From: an uncultured cyanobacterium
Lineage (GTDB): Bacteria; Cyanobacteriota; Cyanobacteriia; Cyanobacteriales; Geitlerinemataceae
Direction: 5' to 3'
Assembly: GCA_937121005.1 (NCBI GenBank)
Contig: CAKZKB010000472.1
Coordinates: 1-6,049, forward strand
Length of the DNA: 6,049 nucleotides
A model generated the notes under the pieces. The model had not been told where the DNA came from. It did no database searches and worked only from the letters and a program-made list of their open reading frames with translations. The position numbers and the translations under genes are program-made. Below are positions 1 to 6,049 of the stretch, piece after piece; the stretch's first letter is position 1; every line of letters begins with the position of its first letter.

Positions 1-1
1 C

Positions 2-91
2 CGGAAACTGGCGCAAACCGCGAGCGGGTATCCAGTCAATGACCCCTCGTTCAACTTCAAAATCGATATCGATACGGAGTCGCATCCATGA
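2..91 (+). CDS. 3' end of an unidentified upstream gene (partial)
   Basis: Reading frame 2 is open from the window edge for 29 codons and stops at TGA 89-91, giving a tail that ends NFKIDIDTESHP. The stop shares an ATGA with the start of the CHAT gene, the same junction type seen at the next boundary, and this is the main reason to believe it is coding. The alternating pattern FNFKIDID looks like a beta strand close to the C-terminus. Too little is present to name the family. From memory, DUF1822 proteins often precede CHAT genes of this type in cyanobacteria and end in a strand-rich segment, but this tail is not a clear match. Frame 3 is also open across this short stretch, so the call rests on the junction. 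Confidence 0.5.
   Translation, partial: RKLAQTASGYPVNDPSFNFKIDIDTESHP
76..79 (+). promoter_or_regulatory. Ribosome binding site of the CHAT gene
   Basis: GGAG lies 8 bases before ATG 88 and inside the end of the upstream reading frame. It supports the start at 88, as does the ATGA overlap with the upstream stop. The same ACGGAGTC context occurs before the exoprotein gene at about 3078-3085. Confidence 0.65.
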
Positions 92-1863
92 AAAGGCTTG
101 TCGTTTTGGAAATTGATGGCAACTCGGAAGATACACAATTCCGAGTCTCGCTGGAAATTAAAGCCGATCTGCAAACCATCCAGAAAAAAGGAGTTTTAAC
201 GAAACACGCGCACTTATTCTCTTGTTTAGGAGATCACTGGCAAACCGCTTATCGCAATTTGGAGGCAAACTACCGGATCAGACCGTTAATTATCGATAAT
301 ACACCATCGCTAAAAGAGCGGATTCGCAACTGCCAAGAATCGGCGATCGCCCTTGAAAAATTGATGGCAGAGTGGTTGAATTCTGAAGAATTCTTACCCC
401 TCGATCGCCGTTTGCGCGAGGAACTCAACCGCGACGATGAAATTTGCTTTGTCATTCGTACCGAGAATAACGAACTGCAAAAGTTACCCTGGCATACTTG
501 GGACTTTTTCGATCGCTATCCGAAAGCAGAACTGGCTTTTGCTTCCTTAGAACGGGAATCGACGGTGACAAAATCGCGATCGTTTCACCCAAAAGTGCGA
601 ATTTTAGCCATTTTAGGTCACAGTGGCGGTATTGATGTGGAACGCGATCGGCAGTTGTTAGAAAACTTACCCGGTGCGGAAGTCCATTTTCTCGTCGAAC
701 CCCACCACTTTGAAATCAACAATACACTTTGGGAAAAACCATGGGACATTATTTTCTTCGCCGGACATAGCGAAACTTTAGGCGAAACCGGCCGCATTTA
801 TCTCAATTCTGAAGACTATTTAAGTATTGAAGAGTTGTGGTTCGCCTTACGAAAAGCCGTCGATAATGGCTTGCAACTCGCCATATTTAATTCCTGCGAC
901 GGCTTGGGTTTAGCACGCCGACTGGACGACTTGAATATTCCGCAGACGATCGTCATGCGGGAGTTAGCCCCCGATCGCGTCGCTCACGAATTTCTCAAGT
1001 ATTTTTTGACCGCATTTGCGATTGAAGAAAAGCCGTTTCATCGGGCAGTTCGCGAAGCCCGAGAACGGCTGCAAGGCTTGGAAAGCGAACTTCCTTGTGC
1101 CAGTTGGTTGCCCGTTATTTATCAGGATCCGAATGCAGAACCGCTAACCTGGAAACCTAAATCTCCAGGAGTTCTAAGCAAGTTTCCCGTTTCCATGACA
1201 GCGATCGCGGCTGCTGTAGTGAGTGGATATTTTTTATCTACACCTTACCTCGCTAAACTTCTCAATCAATGGGGAATTGAGAGTTATGAGAATGGTAACG
1301 CTCATCGAGCAGAAATGCTCTATAACTTATCAACCCAATTGAACCCCTTCGCATCCGAACCGTATTATAATCGGGGATGGTTCTATGAATTTAAACTGGG
1401 CGATCGTTCCCAAGCAAAATACTCTTATCAGAAGGCAGTTTTGCGCGATTCTCAAGTTGCAGTTGTCGCCTGGACTCGTCTTTTACTTTTAGACGATCCG
1501 ACTCCAGACACATTGCAAATGGCGCTAACCGCGATCGAGGAAGGATTAGATCTCGTCAATGAAGACTATTCTCTCGTGAAAGCAGGTTTGCTGAAAAACC
1601 GAGGTTGGATTTTCTTTTTAGGCGATCGTCTAGACGAAGCCAAACAATCTTTGCAAGAGGTTTTAGCTATTAACGATCGCGGCGCTCATACTCACTGCTT
1701 GATGGCTCAAATTTTAGAAAAGCAGGGCAATTTTAATGATGCCGATCGTCACTGGAGTAAAGTTATCGATAATGCCGACATTCGCTATCCAGAACACAAT
1801 CAGTGTTTGGAGTTAGCACATCTAAAACAACAAACTTGGACAACATCGGAGGTGCAACAATGA
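88..1863 (+). CDS. Membrane-anchored CHAT-domain (caspase-like) protein with C-terminal TPRs
   Basis: A 591-residue predicted cysteine peptidase of the CHAT family (caspase-like, clan CD). Residues 1-165 form an N-terminal region with the motif LPWHTWDFFDRYPKAELAF (133-151), which I recognise from cyanobacterial CHAT proteins. The CHAT fold spans about 169-355. Its dyad is intact: His227 in IIFFAGHS (codon 766-768) and Cys270 in AIFNSCDGLGLA (codon 895-897); ASWLPVIYQDP (338-348) closes the domain. One hydrophobic segment follows at about 366-384, then TPR-like helices at about 394-456 and 497-563 (for example GDRLDEAKQSLQEVLAIND). There is no N-terminal signal peptide. Lysines 356, 358 and 365 before the segment against one (390) after it suggest N-inside, with the TPRs periplasmic. 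The gene overlaps both neighbours by ATGA. Its substrate is unknown, and proteolysis is inferred from the dyad only. Confidence 0.9.
   Translation: MKRLVVLEIDGNSEDTQFRVSLEIKADLQTIQKKGVLTKHAHLFSCLGDHWQTAYRNLEANYRIRPLIIDNTPSLKERIRNCQESAIALEKLMAEWLNSEEFLPLDRRLREELNRDDEICFVIRTENNELQKLPWHTWDFFDRYPKAELAFASLERESTVTKSRSFHPKVRILAILGHSGGIDVERDRQLLENLPGAEVHFLVEPHHFEINNTLWEKPWDIIFFAGHSETLGETGRIYLNSEDYLSIEELWFALRKAVDNGLQLAIFNSCDGLGLARRLDDLNIPQTIVMRELAPDRVAHEFLKYFLTAFAIEEKPFHRAVREARERLQGLESELPCASWLPVIYQDPNAEPLTWKPKSPGVLSKFPVSMTAIAAAVVSGYFLSTPYLAKLLNQWGIESYENGNAHRAEMLYNLSTQLNPFASEPYYNRGWFYEFKLGDRSQAKYSYQKAVLRDSQVAVVAWTRLLLLDDPTPDTLQMALTAIEEGLDLVNEDYSLVKAGLLKNRGWIFFLGDRLDEAKQSLQEVLAINDRGAHTHCLMAQILEKQGNFNDADRHWSKVIDNADIRYPEHNQCLELAHLKQQTWTTSEVQQ
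1848..1852 (+). promoter_or_regulatory. Ribosome binding site deciding the start of the FecR-like/TPR gene
   Basis: GGAGG lies 7 bases before ATG 1860 and within the last codons of the CHAT gene. It favours ATG 1860 over the upstream in-frame ATG at 1803, which would add 19 polar residues in front of an otherwise clean signal peptide and force a 61-base overlap. Confidence 0.75.
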
Positions 1864-3041
1864 AATCTCATTTTCTCAATACCATCGGTTTAAGTTTAAT
1901 TTGGACGATCGCGATTTCTGTGTTGCCGATCGCGCGATCGCAAGAATCGCCAACTTCTCCCAATATTAAAATTGGGCAAATTCTCCAAATTGAAGGCAAC
2001 GTCCAGATCGATCGCGACGGACGCATTCTGATGCCAACTGTCGGCACTTCTGTCTATCCTGACGATACAATTCTTTCCCCTGAAAACGGACAAGCCTTCG
2101 TGCAATGTGCAGATGGAAATGTTGCTTTAGCATCTAACGGACAACAATTATTAGATGTTTGTCCCCCGGCACCTGAAAAGAATGAAGGTTGTCCCCATGG
2201 AGTCATTGAATGTCCGCCACTTGGCGATCGCCAGACTTGGGAAAATGTTGATTTCCCTTATATTCTCAGTCCCCACCGCACCATGTTACTCGACGATCGT
2301 CCGACTTTAAGTTGGAGTCCGGTTGAAGGTGCAACAAACTATCAAGTGACATTTTTTGCCAATGGCGAACCCGTTGGTGCTACCGTTGAAACCACTGAAA
2401 CGACAATTTCATATCCTGAAGATTGGGATGCTTTAGAACCCGGAGGTTACGACAATTTTCCCATTAGTGCCAATACGATTTATGAGTTTGGATACAGCTT
2501 AGAAGTGCTGGCAGATACGGGAACGACTTCCTACGATACACCCCGTTTACCTGCGGAAATGGAAGTCATTTTACTCGATCCAGACCACGCCGATCGCGTT
2601 TTGCAAGCGCGATCGCAAATCGAACAATTAGATCTCGTCGAAGACGCTAAAACAGTCGCGATCGCCCGAATTTATACCGATAACTTGTTAGTTGTAGACG
2701 CGATCGCAACTTTAGAAACCTTAGTTCCAGCCAACGCCGAACCCGTTCCCGAAAAAGCAGCAATTTACCAGCAGCTAGGCGATCTGTATTGGAACTATTT
2801 GGGAATTGCACCCGAAGCCGAACAATACTATTCTCTGGCGGCTGAAGTTGTTGCTTCTGACAATTTAGAACAGCGAACCTCGACTTTTGAAGCCTGGGGT
2901 CAGGTGTTAGTAGCCTTGGGACGAGAAGAAGACGCGATCGCGGCTTTAACCGAAGCCAAAACGGGTTACGAAACGTTAGGAAATCTAGAAAAAGTGGAGA
3001 ACTTGCAACAGCAAATCAACGAACTCCAACAGTCCAGTTAA
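1860..3041 (+). CDS. Exported FecR-like / TPR protein
   Basis: A 393-residue predicted periplasmic protein of unknown function. Residues 1-28 look like a Sec signal peptide: MKSH, then the hydrophobic stretch LSLIWTIAISVLPI, with cleavage near ARS-Q. Residues 36-101 resemble the FecR domain (GQILQIEGNVQIDRDG, VGTSVYPDDTIL, AFVQCADGNVAL, LLDVCPP). Residues 133-240 hold an Ig/Fn3-like beta segment whose signature is RPTLSWSPVEGATNYQVTF (147-165). Residues 241-390 are helical with TPR-like units (AIYQQLGDLYW; AWGQVLVALGREEDAIAALTEA), ending in a Gln-rich helix. The mature part has four Cys (83, 101, 111, 118), enough for two disulphides. Start 1860 is chosen on the GGAGG, the signal peptide and the ATGA overlap with the CHAT stop. 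I considered DUF928 because of the gene neighbourhood but see no DUF928 motif. FecR similarity does not imply iron signalling here; I infer a scaffold or sensor role. Confidence 0.85.
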   Translation: MKSHFLNTIGLSLIWTIAISVLPIARSQESPTSPNIKIGQILQIEGNVQIDRDGRILMPTVGTSVYPDDTILSPENGQAFVQCADGNVALASNGQQLLDVCPPAPEKNEGCPHGVIECPPLGDRQTWENVDFPYILSPHRTMLLDDRPTLSWSPVEGATNYQVTFFANGEPVGATVETTETTISYPEDWDALEPGGYDNFPISANTIYEFGYSLEVLADTGTTSYDTPRLPAEMEVILLDPDHADRVLQARSQIEQLDLVEDAKTVAIARIYTDNLLVVDAIATLETLVPANAEPVPEKAAIYQQLGDLYWNYLGIAPEAEQYYSLAAEVVASDNLEQRTSTFEAWGQVLVALGREEDAIAALTEAKTGYETLGNLEKVENLQQQINELQQSS

Positions 3042-3079
3042 TTTTTTCTCAGCATCACCCATTTTCAAACCTTATCTAC

Positions 3080-3083
3080 GGAG
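3080..3083 (+). promoter_or_regulatory. Ribosome binding site of the exoprotein gene
   Basis: GGAG lies 10 bases before ATG 3094 in the 52-base gap 3042-3093. The gap starts with six T's directly after the TAA stop, but no stable stem precedes them, so I see no terminator. I also see no convincing -35/-10 pair. Readthrough from the upstream genes is therefore the simplest reading. Confidence 0.6.
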
Positions 3084-3093
3084 TCCATCTACC

Positions 3094-6049
3094 ATGAAAC
3101 TGTCTTTTCCCTTGCTCCCTTTTGAATCAGCAAAACTGGCTTTTCAAATGGCGATCGCTGCTGGTACAATTTGCGCGATCGCTACTGTCAAACCAGACTC
3201 CAGCTACGCTCAAATTGTTCCTGACAATACCGCAGGAACTACAACGGCGATCGACGGAAACACCACTCATATACAAGGTGGAACCCAAACAGGTGCAAAC
3301 CTAATTCATAGCTTTGGAGAATTTAGCGTCCCAACTGGAGAAACAGCAAACTTTCTCACCAACCCAAACATAGATAACGTTCTCAGCCGCGTCACGGGTG
3401 GCAACATTTCCGTCATTGATGGTTTAGTTAGCGTCACGGGAAGCAATGCCAATTTGTTTTTAATGAACCCGGCGGGGATTGTTTTTGGCCACAACGCCAG
3501 CTTAAACGTGCCTGCGGACTTTATCGCCACCACTGCGACGGGGATCGGCTTTGACAACGGCTGGTTTGGGTTGGAAAATGAGACCAATTGGTCTCAATTG
3601 GTTGGCGATCCGACTGGCTTGGATTTTTCCGATCCGCGATCGGGAAGCATTATCAACGAAGGAAGTTTAGCAGTTGCAGAAGGACACCAACTCGGATTAT
3701 TTGGTCGGACGATCGCCAATACCGGAACGCTACAAGCACCCGGCGGTGTTGTTACGGTAGCTGCGGTTCCCGATGGCTATCTTAGCATGAGCGTACCGGG
3801 GAGTTTGTTGAGTTTGCAATTCACTCCTGATGCGATTTCTAGCAGCGAACAGAGTACGATCGCCCCCTTATCTTTACCGGAATTACTGACAGCAGGTGTA
3901 GGGACTCACGCTAGCCAAATTGAAGTCAATACCGATGGAACGATCGCGGTTAGCGGTTCAGGGATGCGCGTCGATCCCACAGATGGAACCGTTGTCGCTT
4001 CCGGGACGATCGACGTTTCTTCGCAACAAGGCGGCGCGATCGATATTTGGGGCGATCGGGTTGCCTTAGTTAACGCCATTCTTGATGCTTCTGGTGACAA
4101 CAGTGGCGGAAACATTCGCATTGGTGGCGACTATCAAGGCTTGGGAAGCGTTCTCAATGCCAGCCAAACATTCATCAGTCGCGACACTTCAATTATTGCC
4201 GATGCGTTGCAAACGGGTGACGGTGGAGAAGTCATTATCTGGGCCGACGGAACCACGCGATTTTTTGGCGATATCAGTTCTCGCGGCGGCGCAGAATTTG
4301 GCGATGGCGGCTTCGTAGAAGTGTCGGGTAAAGACACTTTAGTATTCCGAGGAACCGTCGATGTCGGTGCAGAAAATGGTATTACGGGAACCATTTTACT
4401 CGATCCGAAAAATATTGTTATTGTCGCTGGAGACTCTGCGCCAGACGATAGCGAACTGGACGACGGTTCAATTTTTGCAGGTGATGGCGATCCCGATGCG
4501 ACATTTACAATTTCTCAAGAGACACTTGAAAGCCTCACGGGAACAATTGTCTTAGAAGCAACCAATGATATTACTGTTGATATCAGCGATTCCTTGACCT
4601 TTACAGATACAAATGGTAATGGGTCAATTACCTTTACCGCAGATTCCGACATGGACGGAACGGGTTCTTTCTTGGTTGGAGCAAGTCCAGCAATTTTTAC
4701 TAACGGTCGTGACATTACCATTACTGGCGCAGAAATCAACCTGGGAACTACCGAAATTTTTACTGAAGGCGGCACAATTTCTCTGACAGCAACAAATGGT
4801 AATATAGTTGCAGATCTATTAACCACAGAAGATTATGCTGCTGGTGGGGATGCGGGAGATCTTTTCTTGAACGCCAATAATGGCAATATTCAAACTCAAC
4901 GGTTGGACGTTAGTACCCAAACTGGAAAACCTGGATCGGTTCAAATATCAGGAATTGATATCACGATTCGAGAAATTGATGCTGACGTTCACGATGTCGA
5001 GAACAGTGGTGGGACGGTTACGATTGAAGCAACGGGAACAGTTAACATTATTGATTCGATCGATACGCGATCGCGTTTCGTTGGTGATGGCGGAACAATC
5101 GAAATTACGGCTGAACTGGATATTAGCCTTGGCCCGATTCAAAGCACTGCCCTAGATGGCAATGGAGGAGCCGTTACCATCAATAGTCTTCAAGGCTCCA
5201 TCGATCTCCGGGGAGGTCTCAATTCTGGAACCTTTACGACGGGAACTGGAGGATCGGTTCACCTAGAAGCTGCACTCGATGTCCATACCAACGAGATTTT
5301 TACAGGAAGTCACTTAGGAAATGCAGGTGGTATTACCATTATTGCCGGCCGCGAACTTAGCATCACCTCTGGCTATCTATCTTTTTACCTTTACCAGAGT
5401 ATTGATTGCGATGCAGCAGGCGTACAATGCAATGATAGCGATCGCTCGGTCACAATCGACCTGAGCGAAATCGATCCCGATGACTTTCCGGGTTTAGAAT
5501 TGTTGTCTCAAGATTTGTCAACGGGAGAAATTCGTTTAGTTCCAAAAACGCCAATTTCTAATGATTCTAATGATAGTAGTGGTGACGATACCGCTACTCA
5601 AACTTCCACTGGCGACGGAAGTGACACCACAACTTCGGGAGGTGATGACACCACTACCACTCAAACTTCCACTGGTGACGAAACCAATATCGCATCTTCG
5701 GGAGGTAGCGATACCAACACCGATACTCAAACTTCCACGAATACTCTCGAACCCATTGAAGGATTGACACTGATTCTCGAAGAACTCGATCTGTTCGTAA
5801 CCAATCCCATCCTTGCCACGATTTCCATAGAAGGGGAAGGAGGAGATGTTTCGCTAACGGCGCGTGGGAATATCGAAGCACAGTCGAACCCTCCCACCGT
5901 CGAACAAATTGATAATCCCGAACTGTTTGATGGCAGTCCCGATCTCAGCGAAGCAGCGAACGCCGCAGCAGAGTTTCAACGCCAGACGACGACGATCGTC
6001 ACTGTTGGTGCGGTTGCCAGTGGAGACGTTAGTGTTGTGGCTGGCGGTA
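3094..6049 (+). CDS. Two-partner secretion exoprotein (TpsA, filamentous haemagglutinin-like), 3' end beyond window
   Basis: Open from ATG 3094 to the window end with no stop (985 codons), so partial. The product should cross the inner membrane by Sec and the outer membrane through a TpsB pore, then fold as a beta-helix on the cell surface. Signal peptide 1-39 ends SSYA-QIVPD. The secretion (haemagglutination activity) domain is about 40-155, with HIQGGTQTGANLIHSF, NPNI (90-93) and NPAGIVFG (125-132), the cyanobacterial forms of the NPNL and NPNGI motifs. Residues 304-445 are the conserved module GGAIDIWGDRVAL, GGNIRIGGDYQG, GGEVIIWADG, GGFVEVSGKDTL, GTILLDPKNIVIV. Then come a 25-28-residue coil ladder (about 560-750), a Cys pair (772, 779), a Thr/Ser/Gly/Asp linker (about 826-883) and renewed beta-helix (GGDVSLTARGNI). 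Adhesin or aggregation role is inferred; the ligand is unknown. No TpsB gene is visible here. Confidence 0.92.
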   Translation, partial: MKLSFPLLPFESAKLAFQMAIAAGTICAIATVKPDSSYAQIVPDNTAGTTTAIDGNTTHIQGGTQTGANLIHSFGEFSVPTGETANFLTNPNIDNVLSRVTGGNISVIDGLVSVTGSNANLFLMNPAGIVFGHNASLNVPADFIATTATGIGFDNGWFGLENETNWSQLVGDPTGLDFSDPRSGSIINEGSLAVAEGHQLGLFGRTIANTGTLQAPGGVVTVAAVPDGYLSMSVPGSLLSLQFTPDAISSSEQSTIAPLSLPELLTAGVGTHASQIEVNTDGTIAVSGSGMRVDPTDGTVVASGTIDVSSQQGGAIDIWGDRVALVNAILDASGDNSGGNIRIGGDYQGLGSVLNASQTFISRDTSIIADALQTGDGGEVIIWADGTTRFFGDISSRGGAEFGDGGFVEVSGKDTLVFRGTVDVGAENGITGTILLDPKNIVIVAGDSAPDDSELDDGSIFAGDGDPDATFTISQETLESLTGTIVLEATNDITVDISDSLTFTDTNGNGSITFTADSDMDGTGSFLVGASPAIFTNGRDITITGAEINLGTTEIFTEGGTISLTATNGNIVADLLTTEDYAAGGDAGDLFLNANNGNIQTQRLDVSTQTGKPGSVQISGIDITIREIDADVHDVENSGGTVTIEATGTVNIIDSIDTRSRFVGDGGTIEITAELDISLGPIQSTALDGNGGAVTINSLQGSIDLRGGLNSGTFTTGTGGSVHLEAALDVHTNEIFTGSHLGNAGGITIIAGRELSITSGYLSFYLYQSIDCDAAGVQCNDSDRSVTIDLSEIDPDDFPGLELLSQDLSTGEIRLVPKTPISNDSNDSSGDDTATQTSTGDGSDTTTSGGDDTTTTQTSTGDETNIASSGGSDTNTDTQTSTNTLEPIEGLTLILEELDLFVTNPILATISIEGEGGDVSLTARGNIEAQSNPPTVEQIDNPELFDGSPDLSEAANAAAEFQRQTTTIVTVGAVASGDVSVVAGG
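4771..5370 (+). repeat. Degenerate 25-28-residue beta-helix coil ladder within the exoprotein
   Basis: The pattern G-x-[VIL]-x-[IL] recurs in phase at 4771 (GTISL), 4855 (GDLFL), 4933 (GSVQI), 5011 (GTVTI), 5092 (GTIEI), 5167 (GAVTI), 5251 (GSVHL) and 5329 (GITII). The intervals are 28, 26, 26, 27, 25, 28 and 26 codons. This is a protein-level repeat; the DNA units have diverged. The period is somewhat longer than the 18-25 residues of a common single beta-helix rung, so each unit may be one rung with a loop. Confidence 0.7.
5596..5742 (+). repeat. Imperfect 63-66 bp tandem repeat encoding a Thr-rich linker
   Basis: The 14-base string ACTCAAACTTCCAC (TQTST) is identical at 5596, 5659 and 5725, spaced 63 and 66 bases, and TCGGGAGGT recurs at 5635 and 5698. 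Two near-full units (5596-5658, 5659-5724) and a partial third are visible. Both spacings are multiples of three, so the unit can expand or shrink in frame. The product is rich in Thr, Ser, Gly and Asp and probably unstructured, separating two beta-helix parts of the exoprotein. Confidence 0.8.

Larger units (their letters stand above)
343..5445. repeat. Dispersed HIP1 octamers (GCGATCGC), 12 perfect copies
   Basis: Perfect palindromic copies start at 343, 1201, 1934, 2224, 2609, 2658, 2700, 2934, 3151, 3175, 5067 and 5438. All lie inside coding sequence. HIP1 is a known over-represented octamer of many cyanobacterial genomes, and it is the main basis for the taxonomic call. Copies are dense in the FecR-like/TPR gene (six in 1.2 kb) and absent from 3183 to 5066 within the exoprotein gene. 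Confidence 0.9.

Noticed and set aside
270..455. Minus-strand open frame of 61 codons within the CHAT gene
   Set aside because: Antisense to a well-supported domain, with an Arg/Ser-rich product and no recognisable family.
1896..2105. Minus-strand open frame of 69 codons within the FecR/TPR gene
   Set aside because: Its Arg/Asp/Ser-rich product is explained by reading the frequent CGATCG motifs on the other strand.
1860..3041. DUF928 identity for the second gene
   Set aside because: Expected from the gene neighbourhood, but the sequence shows a FecR-like domain, an Ig-like segment and TPRs instead.
3020..3050. Possible intrinsic terminator after the FecR/TPR gene: TTTTTT at 3042-3047 preceded by AACT...AGTT
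   Set aside because: The inverted pair is only 4 bp with a 10-base loop and no GC stem, so it is too weak to call.
3048..3093. Separate promoter for the exoprotein gene
   Set aside because: I found no -35/-10 pair of convincing quality or spacing; TTATCT at 3072-3077 is a poor -10 and overlaps the RBS region.
343..5445. HIP1 octamers as a CRISPR array or mobile element ends
   Set aside because: The copies are irregularly spaced, 8 bp long and inside genes, as for the known dispersed HIP1 palindrome; there are no direct-repeat/spacer units, transposase or target duplications.
3122..5881. Several short open frames of about 60-100 codons on both strands across the right half of the window
   Set aside because: They lie inside the continuous exoprotein frame that starts at 3094, have no good RBS and encode low-complexity products mirroring the Gly/Thr/Val-rich gene; they are shadows.

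Overview
This window looks cyanobacterial. It carries at least 12 perfect copies of the octamer GCGATCGC (HIP1), where a 6-kb sequence of balanced composition would be expected to hold about 0.1, plus many one-base variants. The encoded families also fit: a CHAT protein with the motif LPWHTWDFFDRYPKAELA, a FecR-like/TPR exported protein, and a haemagglutinin-type exoprotein with the typical cyanobacterial 'YAQIVPD' maturation site. A filamentous or surface-colonial lineage is plausible, but genus cannot be told.

Layout, all on the + strand and nearly gap-free: (i) 2-91, the last 29 codons of an unidentified upstream gene; (ii) 88-1863, a 591-aa CHAT caspase-like protein with an intact His/Cys dyad, one transmembrane segment and C-terminal TPRs; (iii) 1860-3041, a 393-aa exported protein with a FecR-like domain, an Ig/Fn3-like beta segment and TPR-type helices; (iv) a 52-bp gap; (v) 3094 to the window end, a large exoprotein (TpsA) of a two-partner secretion system, 985 codons visible and still open. 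Gene v covers the right half of the window and the short ORFs inside it are shadows. The first two junctions are 4-base ATGA stop/start overlaps, so the genes are probably co-transcribed and translationally coupled.

How they may work together (inference): charges around the CHAT protein's membrane segment place the protease domain in the cytoplasm and the TPRs in the periplasm. The FecR/TPR protein would also be periplasmic, where a TpsA polypeptide passes on its way to an outer-membrane TpsB pore. The operon could therefore couple the state of exoprotein export or the envelope to a cytoplasmic caspase-like protease. No TpsB transporter and no sigma factor are visible; both would have to lie outside the window. 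From memory, CHAT genes of this type recur in cyanobacteria near sigma factors, DUF1822/DUF928 proteins and haemagglutinin-like exoproteins, so the gene set may be a recurring but functionally uncharacterised module. The families are recognisable; the linkage and topology are the interesting part.
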